Below are positions 15,223 through 20,825 of a DNA stretch of 26,085 bases, piece after piece; positions within the stretch are counted from its first letter, which is position 1; each line of letters begins with the position of its first letter. This stretch comes from a virus. The DNA lies in the IMG/VR virus record IMGVR_UViG_3300021440_000106, positions 1 to 26,085 of that record; one strand, 5' to 3'. The position numbers were made by a program, and so were the translations under genes. The notes below the pieces were generated by a model, which saw only the letters and a program-made list of their open reading frames with translations, ran no database searches and was not told where the DNA came from.

Positions 15223-15952
15223 ACACTGAACACCTCCTATTCTGCCAATTCCGCAATGCCGATAACAAGCCCGACGCACCGCGCCTCTCCCTCGATGTCC
15301 GGGTACTCCGGATTGCGGAAATCAGACATTTCTTTCCGCGCTCCTTGATGTAGCCCTTGCCGTCGTGTACAAAAAGCCCGACTTTGCCGACCTGCACATC
15401 CGTGTCACACTTGACAAGCACGATGTCACCATCATGGAAATCCGGCTCCATGCTGTCTCCGTCCACTTCGACTGCGAAATCTGCCGCACGCGCTGCATCG
15501 GTTCCGACAACACTGATTTCCGTCCATTCGTCCTCGCTTGACAGATCATAGCCAAAGCCTGCCGCCGCTTTGTTCAGGTGCTTCCGCATCTGGATGGAGG
15601 GGCGGCTTTGCTGCATTGCGGCTCTGCGGGCTTTCATTGCCTTGATGAGTGCGAGCACGATTGCCTGTAAATCTTCCGGCAAGGAATTGAATTGCTCCTC
15701 AAGCTCCTGCGGGCTGAGAACCGTTTGCGACATCAGAAGCTGAATCGGGTCGGTCTGCGGAGCGCGGCCGAGCAGAAAGTCAGCAGTCACGTTATAGAAG
15801 TCGGCGATTTGGCATAAACCGTCCGTACTGACATCACGTTCATTTCGCTCGTATTTTGCATACGTATTTGCATTCATCTGCAATGCTTCCGCAGTCTGTG
15901 CAATTGTAAGATTCCGGTTCGTCCGTAATTCTTTCAGACGTTCACCTATCAT
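15077..15952 (-). CDS. CI/LexA-like repressor, C-terminus frameshifted near 15313
   Basis: The prophage repressor. Residues 5-62 are an HTH_3/Xre domain (GERLKELRTNRNLTIAQTAE). Residues about 140-213 are a peptidase S24 domain with Ser167 (VDGDSMEPDF) and Lys203 (GYIKERGKK), the autocleavage pair. After residue 213 the frame as written runs into a basic, Cys/Arg-rich tail to 15077, overlapping the HIRAN gene by 146 bp. In the neighbouring frame the sequence from 15311 continues exactly like the family, PEYPDIEGEARCVGLVIGIA, and stops at 15237, just in front of the HIRAN start. One missing base (AA instead of AAA around 15313-15314) explains this. The original product would be about 238 residues. 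Start ATG lies behind AAAGGGGG. Confidence 0.85.
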   Translation of the reverse strand: MIGERLKELRTNRNLTIAQTAEALQMNANTYAKYERNERDVSTDGLCQIADFYNVTADFLLGRAPQTDPIQLLMSQTVLSPQELEEQFNSLPEDLQAIVLALIKAMKARRAAMQQSRPSIQMRKHLNKAAAGFGYDLSSEDEWTEISVVGTDAARAADFAVEVDGDSMEPDFHDGDIVLVKCDTDVQVGKVGLFVHDGKGYIKERGKKCLISAIRSTRTSRERRGASGLLSALRNWQNRRCSVYEKNSVCCYFYITRTVIHNARRRWCCIWDSAHHDCCQTVLNWPEIFFT

Positions 15953-15978
15953 ATAAACACCCCCTTTTGGATATCTCT

Positions 15979-16008
15979 ATTATAACCCGTTTTGTACTAT
16001 TATGTCAA
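15979..16008 (-). promoter_or_regulatory. Leftward repressor/lysogeny promoter
   Basis: On the - strand, TTGACA (16008 to 16003), 18-base spacer, TATAAT (15984 to 15979). The start point would be near 15972, giving a leader of about 20 bases before the repressor ATG. Operator O1 lies inside the spacer next to the -10 box, so the promoter should be autoregulated. Confidence 0.9.
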
Positions 16009-16159
16009 GACATTATCATGTGAAATTTTGAAATCCTCCCCGATTTGTACCTTGTGTACAAAAAATGCAAGTACGATTTGTGCATAATTTTATTGAAAAA
16101 CCGCTTGACAAAAGTACAGAACGGGTGTATAATCATATCACGGCCGGTACAAAACGTAC
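15985..16159. promoter_or_regulatory. Five-copy operator array, consensus GTAC-N5-GTAC
   Basis: Five 13-bp sites share half-sites GTAC/GTAC with a 5-base spacer: O1 15985-15997 (GTACAAAACGGGT, - strand), O2 16047-16059 (GTACCTTGTGTAC), O3 16071-16083 (GTACGATTTGTGC), O4 16114-16126 (GTACAGAACGGGT), O5 16147-16159 (GTACAAAACGTAC). O2 and O5 are perfect. O1 and O4 share 13 of 14 bases with their flank and abut the -10 box of the leftward and rightward promoter respectively. They are the likely binding sites of the repressor, and perhaps of a Cro-like counterpart. The rest of the 265-bp divergent region holds the two promoters and the early leader only. Confidence 0.85.
16105..16133 (+). promoter_or_regulatory. 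Rightward early promoter
   Basis: TTGACA at 16105-16110, exact 17-base spacer, TATAAT at 16128-16133: a perfect sigma-A consensus. Transcription would begin near 16140, leaving a leader of about 78 bases to the first early gene. Operator O4 fills the spacer and O5 covers roughly +7 to +19, so repressor binding would block it. Confidence 0.95.
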
Positions 16160-16217
16160 TTGACTGATAAAGATTTCGTCTCCAGCTATATGGGAAAATG
16201 AAAGCGAGGTGAATCAC

Positions 16218-16382
16218 ATGAAGAATGAAAACACCGAGATCCGCCGCACAACGTCCGGACTGCTGCCCGAAGACCTGGCATTCATCAACGGCATTGTGCA
16301 GATGCTCGCGGCGATGTACTGCCGTCTGCATCCCATCGCTCCGGCACCGAACAACGAAACGAAAAAGGAGGAATCAGCGTGA
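16218..16382 (+). CDS. Small first early protein (54 aa), unknown
   Basis: Starts MKNENTEIRRTTSGLLPEDL after GAGGTG at 16206-16211, seven bases before the ATG. The middle is a short hydrophobic helix (AFINGIVQMLAAMYCRL) and the end is charged (NNETKKEESA). No helix-turn-helix was recognised, so it is not an obvious Cro. It is the first gene under the rightward promoter, where phages often have cro or small regulators. The stop overlaps the GTG start of the antirepressor (GTGA), and its last codons contain that gene's Shine-Dalgarno sequence, so translation is probably coupled. Confidence 0.7.
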   Translation: MKNENTEIRRTTSGLLPEDLAFINGIVQMLAAMYCRLHPIAPAPNNETKKEESA

Positions 16383-17128
16383 ATGAATTGAAAACATGGA
16401 CTTTCAGCGGCTCGGAAGTCCGCACCGTTGAGGTGAACGGTGAGCCGTGGTGGGTGCTGAAAGATGTCTGCACCGTGCTAGAAATTAAGAATCACAAGGA
16501 AGTGCCCGACAGACTGGAACCGGATGAGGTGGGTAGATTTGATGTACCCCACCCGCAGAATCCCGCAAAACCGCTTGAAATGGTATTCATCAACGAATCC
16601 GGTCTGTACAGCGTCATTCTCCGCAGCGACAAGCCGCAGGCAAGACCCTTTCGCCGCTGGGTGACGGGTGAAGTCCTGCCGTGCATCCGCAAAACGGGCG
16701 GCTATTCCGTGCGGAAACCAGTCTCGGACGTTCAGCTCCGGAAACTCGAAGTGCAGGAACGGAACGCCAAAACAAGAGCCGCACAGCTTCTGCTGAAAAT
16801 GACCAATGTTGAAACGCTTTCGCAGGAGTACAAAAATATTCTCGTTGCAAAAGCGGCTGAGGTGCTGACCGGCGTTCCCGTTCTCCCGCCGCAGGAATCG
16901 GCGCAGAAGATGTACAGTGCAAAGGAAATCGGCGAAATGTTCGGCGTTTCGGCACAGAGAATCGGCAAGCTCTCCAATGCTTACGGGCTGAAAAACGACG
17001 AATACGGGCAGTGGTACCGCGACAAATCGCCGTATTCCAGCAAGGAAGTCGATTCGTTCCGCTACAATGACGCGGCAGTCGAACGATTCCGTGAAATTCT
17101 GGAAGGGGAAACGGACAATGAAGAATGA
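16379..17128 (+). CDS. Phage antirepressor: BRO-N domain plus C-terminal DNA-binding domain
   Basis: 249 residues from a GTG start with GGAGG seven bases upstream (16367-16371). Residues 5-105 are a BRO-N domain: VRTVEVNGEPWWVLKDVC, then the FINESGLYSVILRSDKPQAR motif and FRRWVTGEVLPCIRKTGGY. A Lys/Arg/Gln helical linker (118-165) follows. Residues 178-245 contain a winged-helix-like segment (MYSAKEIGEMFGVSAQRIGK) similar to KilA-C/ANT-type domains of antirepressors. Such proteins bind or displace the repressor, or act as DNA-binding regulators, during the switch to lytic growth. Position directly under the early promoter fits. Confidence 0.88.
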   Translation: MNELKTWTFSGSEVRTVEVNGEPWWVLKDVCTVLEIKNHKEVPDRLEPDEVGRFDVPHPQNPAKPLEMVFINESGLYSVILRSDKPQARPFRRWVTGEVLPCIRKTGGYSVRKPVSDVQLRKLEVQERNAKTRAAQLLLKMTNVETLSQEYKNILVAKAAEVLTGVPVLPPQESAQKMYSAKEIGEMFGVSAQRIGKLSNAYGLKNDEYGQWYRDKSPYSSKEVDSFRYNDAAVERFREILEGETDNEE

Positions 17129-17264
17129 GATCAATGTCACCGTAACCGAACAGCCCGGCGAAATCGGGCAGGAAACTGCAAAAGCCCTGTGCAGCCTGAT
17201 TCTGCACTATTACGCGGAACACAAAGAGGAAATCGACAAGGACAAGGAGCAGAAACATGATTGA
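17118..17264 (+). CDS. Small early protein (48 aa), unknown
   Basis: Reads MKNEINVTVTEQPGEIGQET then a helix (AKALCSLILHYYAEHKEEID) and a Lys/Glu-rich end. GGAAGGGGAAA at 17101-17111 precedes the ATG, which overlaps the end of the antirepressor by eleven bases; a longer in-frame reading from 17067 has no site. Its own stop overlaps the next start by eight bases. The opening MKNE is shared with the first early gene, probably from the similar start context. No family recognised. Confidence 0.65.
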   Translation: MKNEINVTVTEQPGEIGQETAKALCSLILHYYAEHKEEIDKDKEQKHD

Positions 17265-17493
17265 AATTAAGGTAAAGGAAAACAGCGTCTATCAGCGCAT
17301 TTCCGGCAGCCCGGACACAGTGCTGACGGAAACGGCAATGATGGTATGCGCTATTGTACGGAATGCCGTGCGTACGCTGCGTGAAAACGGTATTCAGGAT
17401 GACGAAGTCCAGAAACTGCACACCGGCATCAATCTCATGATGCTTGACGCAATCGGCAAGGGTGTTGAGATGGGGGAGGAGGAATTTGCATGA
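17257..17493 (+). CDS. Small early protein (78 aa), unknown
   Basis: Begins MIEIKVKENSVYQRISGSPD, then two helical stretches (TETAMMVCAIVRNAVRTLRE, VQKLHTGINLMMLDAIGKGV) and an acidic end (EMGEEEFA). The predicted strand-then-helices layout is that of small phage accessory proteins seen in early regions, without a named family that I recognise. AAGGAG (17244-17249) precedes the ATG. Its stop overlaps the next start (ATGA), showing tight coupling in the early operon. Confidence 0.65.
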   Translation: MIEIKVKENSVYQRISGSPDTVLTETAMMVCAIVRNAVRTLRENGIQDDEVQKLHTGINLMMLDAIGKGVEMGEEEFA

Positions 17494-17732
17494 TTGACGT
17501 AAAGTACGGCATTGAACCGTGTGACATTTTGCAGATCCCGGTGTATGCTTCATTCTGCACAGAAGACGGCATTGCTGTGGACAAGCTGATGTTCCGTAAT
17601 TCCGGCATCATCATTCTGCGCTATGTCGGCGATGACGGCAAGTCACACGATATCCTTGTGACCGTGCCTGCTGTGTTTTGCGACGGGATGAATTACTATG
17701 ATGCTGACACGAAGGAGTGGGCGTATGCGTGA
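17490..17732 (+). CDS. Small early protein (80 aa), unknown
   Basis: Reads MIDVKYGIEPCDILQIPVYA, then SGIIILRYVGDDGKSHDILV and ends YYDADTKEWAYA. Mostly alternating beta pattern with no membrane helix. GGGGGAGGAGG upstream (around 17472-17481) and the four-base overlap with the preceding stop define the start. No recognised family and no catalytic signature. Confidence 0.6.
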   Translation: MIDVKYGIEPCDILQIPVYASFCTEDGIAVDKLMFRNSGIIILRYVGDDGKSHDILVTVPAVFCDGMNYYDADTKEWAYA

Positions 17733-18042
17733 TACACTGGAATTTATCTGCGGCGCGGTCACTCTTGGCGTTGTGATCGGCATAATCATTACCGCGTATC
17801 ACAGAGCTATGCACCGGATGTACCGGAAAATTGCGCGGGAATGGGCGGACGAGATGTTCCGCAAGTACGTGCGGAACTGCGAATACCGCGTGCATACGAC
17901 CGTCCGCACAACGATAACTGTGGAAGGAAGTGACGCATATGCTCGAAACGGATTGCATCATTTCGCATCATGTACCGATACCGCACCGCGAATTCTACGC
18001 ACTGCACGGGGACGCGCTGTCGGTCAAAACTTTGATGGATGA
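17725..18042 (+). CDS. Small membrane-anchored early protein, long overlap with next gene
   Basis: 105 residues from the ATG at 17725 behind AAGGAG (17712-17717). One transmembrane segment near the N-terminus (FICGAVTLGVVIGIIITAY, residues 7-25) is followed by a basic amphipathic region (HRAMHRMYRKIAREWADEMF). The last third, after TVEGSDA, looks like non-coding composition and overlaps the next gene by 104 bases. A TGA at 17931-17933, right at the next gene's ribosome binding site, is in another frame and would give a normal-sized ending if one base were restored upstream. A frameshift is therefore possible. Function unknown. Confidence 0.55.
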   Translation: MRDTLEFICGAVTLGVVIGIIITAYHRAMHRMYRKIAREWADEMFRKYVRNCEYRVHTTVRTTITVEGSDAYARNGLHHFASCTDTAPRILRTARGRAVGQNFDG

Positions 18043-18595
18043 CGGACTGAGCGAGTTTGCTATCAGACGCAAGCTGCATATCGGTGAAGAAGCATACCGT
18101 GATGCAGTCTACGAAATCAATAAGCAGAATGCCGTCACAGAACGGAATCAATATTTCAAAAAGGAGAATGAAACAATGCCAAGAGGAGAAAAACTGAACA
18201 CGGAAACCGTTGAACGTATCCGCGAACTGAAAGCCGACGGGAAAACCGCCAAGGAAATCGCCGAAGAAGTCGGATGCGGAAATTCAACTGTCAGGCGCAT
18301 CTGTCAGCGCGGAAAAACACAGATCAACAAGGAATTTGACGCGGCGGTCAATCAGATGATTGAGGAGAGCAAAAACGAGGACACAAAAAAGGACACTTTG
18401 GACACAAAATCGGACACTCCGAACGTGCCGGATGCGGTCATGACGGCAGTCGTTGAACGTATCAATGCACTGTCGAAAACGCTCTCTGATAATATGCTGA
18501 CAATCAAGAAAATGCAGCAGGATAATGAAAATCTGCGGTCGGAGCTGGCGGTGCTCTACGGATGGAGGGCAGAGCATGAAGGCACTGAAAATTGA
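17939..18595 (+). CDS. Helix-turn-helix early regulator with coiled coil, nested start at 18176
   Basis: 218 residues from the ATG at 17939 (GGAAGGAAG upstream). The first 78 residues hold a possible HTH (VKTLMDDGLSEFAIRRKLHI). The second part has a clear HTH of the resolvase/Trp-repressor type (VERIRELKADGKTAKEIAEE, then VGCGNSTVRRICQRGK, residues 91-126). A charged Lys/Asp/Thr linker (DTKKDTLDTKSDTPN) leads to a coiled coil (about 165-205). An in-frame ATG at 18176 follows AAGGAG (18161-18166) by nine bases and would yield a 139-residue protein starting MPRGEKLNTET with only the second HTH. Either two products are made or two genes are fused. Confidence 0.7.
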   Translation: MLETDCIISHHVPIPHREFYALHGDALSVKTLMDDGLSEFAIRRKLHIGEEAYRDAVYEINKQNAVTERNQYFKKENETMPRGEKLNTETVERIRELKADGKTAKEIAEEVGCGNSTVRRICQRGKTQINKEFDAAVNQMIEESKNEDTKKDTLDTKSDTPNVPDAVMTAVVERINALSKTLSDNMLTIKKMQQDNENLRSELAVLYGWRAEHEGTEN

Positions 18596-18899
18596 AAACC
18601 GCAAGGTCACGCTGACTGACATTGCGAACGGTACGCCGGACGAGGAACTGCACGCTTTGCAGACGGCAATCGGCGGATACATCGAAACGGTTACGCTGGC
18701 AGAAGATGCGGTCATGATCGTGGACGAGGAAGGGCTGCTGAAAGCCCTGAATCAGAACGCGCTTGCGTCATTGGTCGCCCGTCAGCAGATCGTCGGGACG
18801 GCAGTCATTGTGGGGCTGGATGTCAATGCGGACGGTGAGCGTGTATTCTGCGACTGCCCGGAGCGTTATGTGAAGAATCTGCTGATGCTTGGGAGATGA
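18576..18899 (+). CDS. DUF3846 domain protein
   Basis: 107 residues from the ATG at 18576, which follows GGAGG in the end of the preceding gene (20-base overlap). The protein matches the DUF3846 pattern over nearly its whole length: LHALQTAIGGYIETVTLAED, AVMIVDEEGLLKALNQNALA, and a closing IVGTAVIVGLD. DUF3846 is common in plasmids and phages of Firmicutes and has no established biochemical role. It is the last gene before the 86-base gap at 18900-18985, which contains the predicted antisense RNA. Confidence 0.8.
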   Translation: MKALKIENRKVTLTDIANGTPDEELHALQTAIGGYIETVTLAEDAVMIVDEEGLLKALNQNALASLVARQQIVGTAVIVGLDVNADGERVFCDCPERYVKNLLMLGR

Positions 18900-18935
18900 A
18901 AAATGCCGCATCCGAATGGCGGTTCGGACACGGCA
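18899..18935 (-). terminator. Intrinsic terminator on the - strand after the DUF3846 gene
   Basis: Read on the - strand, TGCCG-TG-TCCGAA (18935 to 18923) pairs with TTCGGA-TG-CGGCA (18916 to 18904), a stem of 6 plus 5 pairs with a symmetric 2x2 internal loop and a 6-base apical loop, followed by TTTTT (18903 to 18899). On the + strand no T-run follows, so it is directed leftward. Confidence 0.85.
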
Positions 18936-18951
18936 CAGAGGAATATTTGCT
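18899..18951 (-). ncRNA. Predicted ~50-nt orphan antisense RNA
   Basis: Predicted on the - strand from the perfect promoter at 18958-18986 and the terminator at 18899-18935. After a 16-base 5' segment (AGCAAATATTCCTCTG) the RNA is essentially its terminator hairpin. It is complementary to the early mRNA between the DUF3846 gene and the next gene, including a GAGGAA ribosome-binding-like site at 18938-18943. No open frame of use lies inside. Expression and role are inference. Confidence 0.6.
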
Positions 18952-18996
18952 ATGTGCATTATAGCACAGAAACGAGGTTTTGTCAATGGGGCATGA
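18952..18996 (+). CDS. Possible 14-codon leader peptide
   Basis: ATG at 18952 reads MCIIAQKRGFVNGA and stops at 18994-18996, overlapping the start of the next gene (18986). GAGGAA at 18938-18943 stands eight bases before it. The spacing and overlap would allow translational coupling. It is very short and overlaps the antisense promoter, so it may be accidental. Confidence 0.3.
   Translation: MCIIAQKRGFVNGA
18958..18986 (-). promoter_or_regulatory. Perfect consensus promoter facing left, against the early operon
   Basis: On the - strand, TTGACA (18986 to 18981), exactly 17 bases, TATAAT (18963 to 18958). Transcription would begin near 18951. The -35 hexamer overlaps the ATG (18986-18988) of the next + strand gene. 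No - strand gene follows; the only downstream signal is a terminator about 50 bases on. Confidence 0.9.
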
Positions 18997-20293
18997 ATAT
19001 ATCATCGGAGAGATCATCTGGGATGATGATGAGCCGGAATTGTTCGGCGAACGGCTGCATTTTGATGACATGAAAACCATCAGAGAAGGGGAACTGCTTT
19101 TGATGGATGAAGATGCAGTCAATGAACCGTATGGCGGAACGGTTGTTGCGTTTGAATCCGCGGATGATGTGTGCGCAACTTTTCGCGGCGGCATCTTCGG
19201 CATCAGCAGCAAACGGTATACCGTCAGCCGAAAAGACATGGAAGATGAGGAAAGTGCCAATTTTACAATGGTATGGCGTACAAATCAGAAGGAGGAAACA
19301 GAAATGATTGTCACGGAAAACAGAACCCCGCCCGCGGATGAAAGTCTCGCGGTGACGGAGCAGTACACGACCGCCTACAATCTCAATGTGAAGATTCACA
19401 CGAGTATGCAGGCAATTCAGCAGAACCTTTACGATATGTGCAGTGCGCTCAAACAGATGCGTGACGGCAAGCTGTACAAGGAACTCGGTTATCAGAATTT
19501 TGAGGAATACTGCGAGAATGGTGCTGGGATCGGTCGCCGTCACGCATACAGATTCATTACGATTCTCGAAACGCTCCCGCCGGATTTTGTGACATCAATG
19601 TCACAAATTGGAATGACCAAGCTGACACTTCTCACCGCCCTGACTGACGACCAGCGCGGAGAGCTCACCCAGACCGTTGACCTCGAAAGCACCACCGTCC
19701 GCGAACTGAAAGCGCAGATCGCCGCCTTGCAGTCCCAGAACGCGGACACCGAAAAGGCGCGGCAGGATGCCGAAGAACGGGCGCAGAAGTGGTATGATGA
19801 GGCGGAAAGCAAAGGGCGGCAGTTGACGGAAAACCATGCAAAACTGGTCAAATCCGAAGAACGAAACGGCAGATTGCAGGAACAGATTGAAGAACTTGAA
19901 AGCCGCCCTGTGGAAGTCGCCGTGCCGGAGCCGTCGCATGAATTGCAGAATATGCAGGATGCAATGCGTCGGATCAATCTGGAGCATGAGCAATGGTCAG
20001 CAAAAATTCAGGATGACCACATCAGACACGTTCAGGAGATCAACCGGCAGCACCGCGCCGAGACCGATGCCCTGCGCGCGGAGTATGAGGAAAAGCTTGC
20101 AGCGGCGCAGGCAGCACCCGCCGAAGCACCGGACAGCAAGGCGGTATTCAAGGTGTATCTTGCGGCGGTGATTGATGCGGCAAAGCGCATGATGGCATTC
20201 CTTTCCGCGCATCCGGATGATGCTTGCAGAGCGCAGGCAGAAAAGGCATTTCAGACCATGTTACAGGAGGTAAACAATGAGCAGGCTGTTTGA
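18986..20293 (+). CDS. DUF3102-like coiled-coil protein with N-terminal extension, nested start at 19304
   Basis: 435 residues from the ATG at 18986 (GAGG at 18974-18977). Residues 1-106 form a separate acidic domain (GHEYIIGEIIWDDDEPELFG, later FRGGIFGISSKRYTVSRKD) of no known family. From residue 107 (ATG 19304, with a perfect AAGGAGG eight bases upstream) the protein resembles DUF3102/ParB-associated phage proteins: VKIHTSMQAIQQNLYDMCSA, LGYQNFEEYCENGAGIGRRH, AYRFITILETL. Residues about 240-375 are a long coiled coil, then a short helical domain. Two separately translated polypeptides, or a fusion, are both possible. It opens the replication/recombination block; the role is unknown. Confidence 0.7.
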   Translation: MGHEYIIGEIIWDDDEPELFGERLHFDDMKTIREGELLLMDEDAVNEPYGGTVVAFESADDVCATFRGGIFGISSKRYTVSRKDMEDEESANFTMVWRTNQKEETEMIVTENRTPPADESLAVTEQYTTAYNLNVKIHTSMQAIQQNLYDMCSALKQMRDGKLYKELGYQNFEEYCENGAGIGRRHAYRFITILETLPPDFVTSMSQIGMTKLTLLTALTDDQRGELTQTVDLESTTVRELKAQIAALQSQNADTEKARQDAEERAQKWYDEAESKGRQLTENHAKLVKSEERNGRLQEQIEELESRPVEVAVPEPSHELQNMQDAMRRINLEHEQWSAKIQDDHIRHVQEINRQHRAETDALRAEYEEKLAAAQAAPAEAPDSKAVFKVYLAAVIDAAKRMMAFLSAHPDDACRAQAEKAFQTMLQEVNNEQAV

Positions 20294-20816
20294 GATTTCA
20301 AATGATTTCGCCGCGCTGTTCGATCAGCTCGAAGCGTTTGACGAGATCGAAGATGATACACAGCGCGAAATCGTGCAGGAAGCGTGGTTCGACACGCTGA
20401 CCGGCATCGAGGAGGAATTCGAGATCAAGGCGGAGAATGTCGCACAGTTTATCAAGTCGCTGAAAGCCGAAGCGGAGGACATCCGCGAGGAAGAAAAGGT
20501 GCTTGCGGCGAGAAGAAAGTCAAAGGAAAAACGTGCAGAATCGTTGATTCGCTATCTCATGGGATGCATGAAACAGATTCGCCGTGAGAAGATCGAGACT
20601 GCAAAATGCAAGCTGTCAATCCGGAAGAACGCAGAGAGTGTGCAGTGTCCCGATGAAGACCGGCTCGCCCGTGATCTGCTGGCGATGGGACGCACGGAAT
20701 TGATTCGCGTCAAGCCGCCGGAGCTGGACAAGACCGCGCTGAAAAAGGCACTTCAGTCCGGCGAGATCATCAACGGCGCAGCACTCGGTCGCACGGAATC
20801 TTTGATTATAAAGTGA
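20277..20816 (+). CDS. Siphovirus Gp157 family protein
   Basis: 179 residues; ATG after AGGAGGTAA and overlapping the previous stop by 17 bases. The pattern is that of Gp157: an N-terminal acidic helix (FDQLEAFDEIEDDTQREIVQ), FDTLTGIEEEFEIKAENVAQ, then a long charged helix (LKAEAEDIREEEKVLAARRK), and a C-terminal CKLSIRKNAESVQ strand with KPPELDKTALKKALQSGE and the final GAALGRTESLIIK. Gp157 proteins are common next to phage recombination and replication genes and have been linked to phage resistance in Streptococcus thermophilus. The mechanism is not established. Neighbours here are an ATPase and a helicase. Confidence 0.9.
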   Translation: MSRLFEISNDFAALFDQLEAFDEIEDDTQREIVQEAWFDTLTGIEEEFEIKAENVAQFIKSLKAEAEDIREEEKVLAARRKSKEKRAESLIRYLMGCMKQIRREKIETAKCKLSIRKNAESVQCPDEDRLARDLLAMGRTELIRVKPPELDKTALKKALQSGEIINGAALGRTESLIIK

Positions 20817-20825
20817 GGTGAAAAT

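Noticed and set aside
15310-15320. Programmed frameshift in the repressor instead of a mutation
   Set aside because: The bases at the joint (TCC GCA ATC) do not form a slippery site and no stimulatory hairpin is evident; a missing A is simpler.
16218-16382. Cro repressor as first early gene
   Set aside because: The 54-residue product has no visible helix-turn-helix; calling it Cro would rest on position alone.
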